A stretch of DNA of 64,000 bases, taken from assembly GCF_002234675.1 (NCBI RefSeq), contig NC_019859.2:10257983-10321982 (forward strand). The letters are read 5' to 3'. Both the position numbers and the translations under genes were made by a program. A model generated the notes under the pieces. The model saw only the letters and a list, made by a program, of their open reading frames with translations. It made no database searches and was not told the origin of the DNA. How positions within the stretch are numbered: position 1 is the first letter of the stretch; each line of letters opens with the position of its first letter. Shown piece after piece: positions 58,117-64,000 of the stretch. This DNA is from Oryzias latipes. Lineage: Eukaryota > Chordata > Actinopteri > Beloniformes > Adrianichthyidae.

Positions 58117-60841
58117 AGAACTCAATGTAGCATGGATTGAATACATACATTTAATTTAGCAAATTAAAAAAATGTACCTATGCTCAACTGACTCCATTAG
58201 AATATAGTATTTATTTTGTCATTCTTTTAGATACAAAAAACTTTTAAATTAAGTTCAAAGATTGAAATCCCCTATTCAGTTATGGATCGAACTAATTTGT
58301 TTTTGTATAAAAGCATCAGAGAGAAAAAGAAAATCCATGTATATGTTTATTTGCAGAACTTTTTTCTTAATTTGTAAATACCTCTTTTTAAATACCTTCT
58401 TTTTTGGGGAATTGTCTATATTATGCATTGTGTACATTCTATACTCTTTAATCTGTGCCTCATTACAATGAACAATAAAATATTTTTGCTGGACATTCAT
58501 ATGAACGAAATCCTACAAAATAAAACAAATTAAGGGTATCTTTTTTCAAAAACTACCTTTTTTTCCCCTCTTTTCTCAATTTTATTTCCTGTAAGTTGGT
58601 CTGATGGTTTAAATTAGGAACCTCACTTGAATGTTATAAACCTTAAACTTTGACAAAGCAGTAAAAAGAAATCATTACTGTTGTGCTTGGACTTGGATTA
58701 CCCCAAAAACTCTTCTGTTGGTCAATTACAGGTATACAGTGTAATAGCACTTTCAAGACAATTCGGCTTTACCAGAATTCTCCGGACTAACTAGGCGGAT
58801 TATGACTATCATTAAAAATAAAGCTCTTTCTAATTTTTTTTCCTGACAGCTTTTTGTAGCGCTTTGAGAAGATCTGTTTTGAACTGGTGCTTTATAGTTT
58901 GTTTTCTGGCTTAGACGCGTGGAAGTAGTATTATTATCTCTCAGTCCCATGTTGGCCGGTGTTGCCCGGCCCCTAAGATAAACGCCAAGCCTTTACAACC
59001 AACAGATCTGGAGCACCAGATTTTTACCGGAGCAAAACTATTTACATGAATTTCAATGTTGCTTGTCAAGAAGTCTCCGCCTTCACACGTTTCAGGAATG
59101 GGTGGACTAAAGACCAAGCTTCTAGTATCATTTCATTATTTTTAGGGAATTTTTTCTTCTCAATTTCCTAATTTTTCAGTAATTTTTTTTAATATGTATT
59201 TAGGAACATCCTATCTTTTTCTGTTTCATTTTGTTACACAAAAAGAAACCCACTCTAAAATGTGTTGTCATGTTCTGATCTATTTTTTTATGACAAGTAA
59301 TTTTGGTTGGGTGTATTACATCGGGTAAAAATTACCCATCCAAATAGGATGGTGTAACTTTTTATAGCCAAAGTGTTTTAGGGTTAAAGTAGAAACAATT
59401 TTCTAGTAAAGTTAACAATCATTTAGATTGTGCTTTTGAAACTCATTCAGAGCAGTATGATAAAACAGAGTGAGATACAGTATGTTGATGTATTATGATG
59501 CTAATATCTAACACAAGGAACGCCCCATGTGTACTTTACAAATGTATTTTGTAAAAGCATTAGTGAGGAAAGATTGAATTAAAAAAAAACATTTGACCTC
59601 TGTAGTGGGGTGAAAAAAGGGAGGGGTCAGTGCCGCAGATGAAGCCGCAGCAGCAGTGTTGTGAAAGTGACTCTTCCTGTTATGTGATCCTGAAACCAAG
59701 TGCACATGGGTTCCCTAAACATCCTGATGGCTTTTTTCTGTTTTTTCTCTTTTATCCAACTCTCTCCCTTCTTCAATTAAAACGAACGCATACATACACC
59801 ACCACACCTTCAGGAAGCTCGTTAGCCATCAATGAGACAGCACTAACTGTAGCTATATCCTGGCACCAGCGCAGAGCTGATCATGCACGCTGGTAGATTG
59901 CGCTGCTGCAGCTGCAACTTTCCCCCTGCACACTTTTTAGCCTTCCTCCACCAAGCTGAACCCCATTTTTAACCACATCCCACATCCATGCAGATCTTCC
60001 TCAGTTCAACCACACGCCCCAAACTGTTGGCTGTCACATAAATCTTTGTCTAGTTCAGCCGCATGTACTTTGCTTTTTTTGTGCAGAATTTGCCTCCAGG
60101 TTACAGAGCCCTGGATATGACGGGAAAAAAATTGTTCCTTCATTTTACTAATTTTGTGGGCACGAATTAGTGTTTTTTTTACAATGAGCATTAGCATTTC
60201 GTGACATTAAATTAACATTTTGTGTCTGAAAATGAGTATTTTTGGTACCAATTAGCATTTTGTGGGCACAAATTGGCATTTTGTGACATTAAATAAGCAT
60301 TTTGTATGCACAAGTTGGTATTTTGTGGCTGCAATTGTGTACTTTGGAGCCACAACTGCAGCAGACTGACGACTTGTTCAGGGTGTACACTGTCTTTGCC
60401 CAACAGTTGCTGGGCTGGCTCCAGCAGCCCAATGACCCCTAAAGGGATTCAGCGGGTTCTGAAGTTGAATGGATGGAGTATGTAAAGATTCATTTTTGAA
60501 AATGTGGTTTCACTTAAAAATATTCACAATAGATATGCAAAGAAAGATTAGGGGGATTTCCAAGTGTGCTGACTGATCTGCTATGGAACAGTGCTTATTG
60601 TAATGGGCTTAGAGTAAACTTGGAAAGGGTCTGAATGTTCCTGAACTGAAGGCAACAAAACATTTGCACATATTGAGTAACTGTGCTGACAATGAGCAGT
60701 CTTTAGCAGAGTAAGAGGATGTTAAAAAAGGAACAGCAAACTAAGGCCCACTTTATTTTTGTCTGGTATGAGTGTGTCACAACTTCAGGGTATTGTCATC
60801 CACTCAGCAGAGACACTAAATGTGGCAAAGCATGTAGGATG
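58117..60841. other. 3' UTR of the GIMAP-like gene, then intergenic DNA
   Basis: The UTR runs to about 58500. Beyond that is AT-rich sequence with no exon seen, a possible weak repeat near 58950-59040 (GTTGCCCGGCCCC) and a minisatellite-like tract near 60140-60350. Confidence 0.5.
60140..60350. repeat. Degenerate minisatellite (about 20-bp unit)
   Basis: The words GGCACAAATT, AGCATTTTGTG and TTTTGTGACATTAAAT recur at roughly 20-bp spacing about eight times with many substitutions. Confidence 0.6.
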
Positions 60842-61937
60842 TAAACTATATTACCAAAATAATTGACTCACCCATCTAAATGATCAGAATCAGGTGTCCT
60901 AATCACTTGGCCTGGCCACAGGTGCATAAAATCAAGCTCTCAGGCATGCAGACTGTTTTTACAAACATTAGTGAAAGAATGGGCCGCTGTCAGGAGCTCA
61001 GTGAATTCCAGCGTGGAACTGCCATAGGATGCCACCTATGCAACAAATCCAGTGGTAAAATTTCCTCACTCCTAAATATTCCACAGTCAACTGTCAGTTC
61101 CAGCAGAACAAAATGGAAGAGATTGGGAACAACAGCAACGAAGTGGAAGGCCATGTAAACTCATAGAGAGGGGTCAGCAGATGCTGAAGGGCATAGTGCA
61201 AAGTGGTCGCAGACTTTCTGCACAGTAAATTGCTACAGAGCGCCAATATTCATTTGACCTTCAGATTAGCCCAAGTACAGAACGCAGAGAGCTTCATAGA
61301 ATCGATTTCCATGGCCGAGCAGCTGCATCCAAGCAGTGGTGTAAAGCACACCGCCACTGGACTCTAGAAAAGTAGAGATGCCTTCTCTGGAGGGAAGAAT
61401 CGCGCTGTTCCATCTGGCAATCTGATGGATGAGTCTGGGTTTGGAGGTTGCTAGGAGAACGGTACATTTCAGACTGCATTGTGCCGAGTGTGAAATTTGG
61501 TGGAGGAGGAATTATGATGTGGGGTTGTTTTTTTTAGTTAGTTCCAGTGAGAGGAACCCCCTAATGCTTTATACCAAAACATTTTGGACAACCCCATGTC
61601 ACCAGTCTGGTGTGAATAAACCTGACAGGCCTGCACAGAGTCCTGACCTGAACCCGATTGAACACCTTTAGGATGAATTAGAGTGGAGACTGAGAGCCAG
61701 GCCTTCTCCACCAGCATCAGTGTGTGACCTCACCAATGTGCTTCTGGAAGAATGGTCAAAATTCCTATAAACACACTCCTTGACCTTGTGGACAGCCTTC
61801 CCAGAAGAGTTGAAGCTGTAATGGCTGCAAAAGGTGGACCAACATCTTTTTGAACTCTATGGAATAGAAATAGGATGGCACCTCAGTTCATATGTGAGTC
61901 AAACCAGGTGAGCCAATACATTTGAGAATTTAGTGTA
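60842..61937 (+). mobile_element. Tc1-like DNA transposon, decayed
   Basis: The left end TAAACTATATTACCAAAAT and the inverted right end TACACTAAATTCTCAAATG (minus strand) start at TA dinucleotides, the Tc1/mariner target. Inside, plus-strand frames show MGRCQELSEFQRG, then LLNIPQSTVSS (helix-turn-helix), VKFGGGG/MMWGC-like codons, and RPAQSPDLNPIEHL close to the catalytic C-terminus. The reading frame is broken several times, so the copy is inactive. About 1.1 kb. It lies between the GIMAP-like gene and lyl1. Confidence 0.85.
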
Positions 61938-62375
61938 TGTGAAACTGAAATAAAATTTATTTCATGTAATCTCAAGATGAGTTGAATCTTTTTTTAAGGA
62001 AAGTGTATATTTTTGTGTCCACAAAGTCACAGTTTGATGTTTGTTTGTTTATTTATTATATCTTAATGGATTCCAGCACTGAGGAAGGAAAAAGATCGAT
62101 CCAGTTGATTGAAATGTTTAATCAGTTGGTCTTTGCATTTTCATAGCTCAGAATGCTCCAAAGCCATTGTCAGGTGTTGCATTGCTGCACAGAGTGTCAC
62201 ACAGTAAATTTGTACACTACTACAAAAATAAAAACCAAAACTACCAAATACAACCAGGAAACAAAATGTTCAACTGCTTGATTTCACTAAAACTGAAGCC
62301 TCTTTGGCTCGTCAAACACATTTGGTGTCGTCTGTCAAAGTCCAATTTTCGTTTTGTCTTGCTGCCTTAGTGGTG
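61938..62375 (-). other. Probable lyl1 3' UTR
   Basis: Noncoding between the Tc1 copy and the lyl1 stop; minus-strand AATAAA-type signals occur near 62048-62053. No gene seen. Confidence 0.4.
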
Positions 62376-63489
62376 TCACCGCTCATCATTAGTGGATGCC
62401 ACCATCCTTATTTGACTTTTGACCTTTCCCAAAATGCTGTGGGTAACCATAGAGGTCTTGACCCCGAGGCTTTCCTCACTGTCTGTGTCGCCATAGCAAC
62501 TGGAGGTTGATGGGGAATTAGCCAGGGCAATGACAGAGTCTGTGGAGTCTCTATGGTTCGTCACAGCAGCAGCACGGGCTGTTTCTGGTGAAGTTATGGT
62601 CTGGAAAAGAGACTTTTGTTTGCTGCTCTCCGTGCCAACAGCAGGGCTCTCATCCTCTGCCCCTTCCTCCGTGGAGTTGCCGCTCTTGCCCTGGGCCTGG
62701 TCATTGAGCAGGGTGACTAAAAAGTCGATGTACTTCACAGCCAGACGCAGGATTTCATTTTTGCTGAGCTTCTTGTCGGGTGGGTGTGTGGGGATTAATT
62801 TTCTCAGCTCAGAAAACGCTCCGTTCACATTCTGCTGTCGCCAGCGCTCACGGCTGTTGGTGAAGACGCGGCGAGCCAGTTTCTGAGGAGGGCCTGTCAG
62901 AAATACATTAACACTGCATAAGAGCCCAAGATATTGCAAGATAACAGAATATATGTATGTTTTTTCATGTTAGGAATAAAAACATAAAGGGTTTTTCTGC
63001 TCTGATGGGTTGCCAAAACCTGAAGTAAAGCCACTTTGCAAGTACTTATTACTGAACCATAAAATAAATCCTTTAATCTTCATTTTTAGTCTCTAACATA
63101 GAAATAGTGGCCTTTATCCTTCTTTAAAGAAAGATTGAAAAGCATTTAATCCACCTGCTTTTCTGTTTTAAAAAATGTCTTACACTTTTGTGAATTCTAT
63201 ATTTTTTAATCATTGCATTACTTTATTTCTGAAATAAGTTTGACCTGTGTGATTTAATTTACTGTCTACAATTAATGCTTGAAATAAACCAATAAATCAA
63301 ATTAAACAATAAAAAGCAATACTGTATATAATACTGTAAATATTGGTGTGTAAGGTATGAAAGTAGTTTTTGTTTTTTCTCAGACACCTACATTCGGAGA
63401 TCTCCATCTCATATTGTGATGACGGCCTCCTCTTGATGCGACTGTTGTTGATGATGCTATAGCTTCCACCTGATGGTCCCAGGTAAGAG
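62376..63489 (-). CDS. lyl1: LYL1 basic helix-loop-helix factor, last two exons
   Basis: SCL/TAL-family bHLH factor acting with E proteins, LMO2 and GATA factors in blood and vessel development. Exons (minus): 63489-63393 reads [20 protein letters not shown] then [12 protein letters not shown] with donor GTAGGT; 62893-62376 reads [59 protein letters not shown], then TLLNDQ and a Ser-rich tail to the stop. The two join through one shared codon (Cys). The [10 protein letters not shown] and YLGPSGG wording favours LYL1 over TAL1, as does the nfix neighbourhood (NFIX and LYL1 adjoin on human 19p13). Exons for the N-terminus lie beyond base 64000 or are unrecognised in 63490-64000. Confidence 0.9.
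62894..63392. other. lyl1 intron
   Basis: AT-rich, with no other feature noticed. Confidence 0.6.
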
Positions 63490-64000
63490 CTAGCCATAAA
63501 AAAGACAACAGAAAAACACCAGGGCGTCAATAAGAAACAGACAAAATAACTCACTAATAAGTGACGGTGGAGATTTTCCTACAATGAGGGGGTAATGATG
63601 TTTGTGGGTTGAGGGAAACCATGATCGGGGATGTGATAAGTTTTCTTGTGTTGGCTGATGCAGAACCTCAACCCCATCCTATACAGATTCTTTTTCTGAC
63701 AGAGAGCCTCTACAAACAAACCAAAGGAAGGGGTGAGATTCTGTTACCAATAGAAAATCCTTCATCTGCCTTATACGGTGGATGCTTTTCTATTTTACCG
63801 CTCAAAACTGAGTAAAGTGCTCTTCGTTGAAAAATCTAATGTCCAGAAGGGATATAAACTCAGTGCTTTTCTTTAGAAACAAAAGCATGAAGCCACCACT
63901 TCCAGGGAAAAATACACTGGAGTATTATATTTTTAATGTTTTGCCTAATGGAATTATTATGGAATTATTTGATTCAACATTTATTTAACAAAAAGTCAAC
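63490..64000. other. lyl1 upstream intron or flank to window end
   Basis: A CTAG acceptor for the 63489 exon is at its left end (minus strand). No further exon was identified. Confidence 0.4.

Overview
The window is vertebrate nuclear DNA, almost certainly from a percomorph teleost. Genes are split into short exons with GT-AG introns, there are no operons or ribosome binding sites, and several dispersed DNA-transposon families typical of ray-finned fish recur. A dense family of TTAA-flanked elements is reminiscent of medaka-type genomes, but I cannot fix the species. No rRNA, tRNA, CRISPR array, LTR or virus-derived element was recognised.

Layout. 1-31.3 kb holds the 3' two thirds of nfix (plus strand): nine constitutive exons from the transactivation region to the terminal Ser-Trp-Phe-Leu-stop exon, two in-frame cassette-exon candidates, and a 3' UTR of about 4.5 kb. 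The DNA-binding-domain exons lie upstream of the window. 32.2-33.2 kb holds the last three exons of an unrecognised proline-rich, acidic-tailed gene (minus). 34.9-39.0 kb is an rnf11-type RING-H2 gene (plus) that has lost the PY motif. 39.1-40.8 kb is hmox1 (minus), with a TATA box and a cluster of antioxidant-response-like motifs. 41.9-47.5 kb is a short HMGXB4-type gene without an HMG box, divergent from hmox1. 51.1-58.5 kb is a gene for a protein of about 959 residues with two AIG1/GIMAP GTPase domains, an acidic linker, an array of about 18-residue repeats and a hydrophobic C-terminal segment. 62.4-63.5 kb holds the bHLH exon and the preceding exon of lyl1 (minus), whose 5' end lies outside.

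Context. From general knowledge, NFIX and LYL1 are neighbours on human 19p13, and HMGXB4 and HMOX1 are neighbours on 22q12. Here the second pair, plus an rnf11 paralogue and the GTPase gene, sits between the first pair. The genes do not form one pathway. The plausible functional link is stress and immune control: hmox1 carries NRF2/BACH1-type sites, and the GIMAP-like gene belongs to an immune GTPase family.

The most novel-looking items are the tandem GIMAP protein with its repeat array, the PY-less RNF11, the HMG-box-less HMGXB4 relative and two candidate nfix cassette exons. All exon joins were made by eye from splice consensus, reading frame and remembered homologues; none was checked by alignment or RNA.
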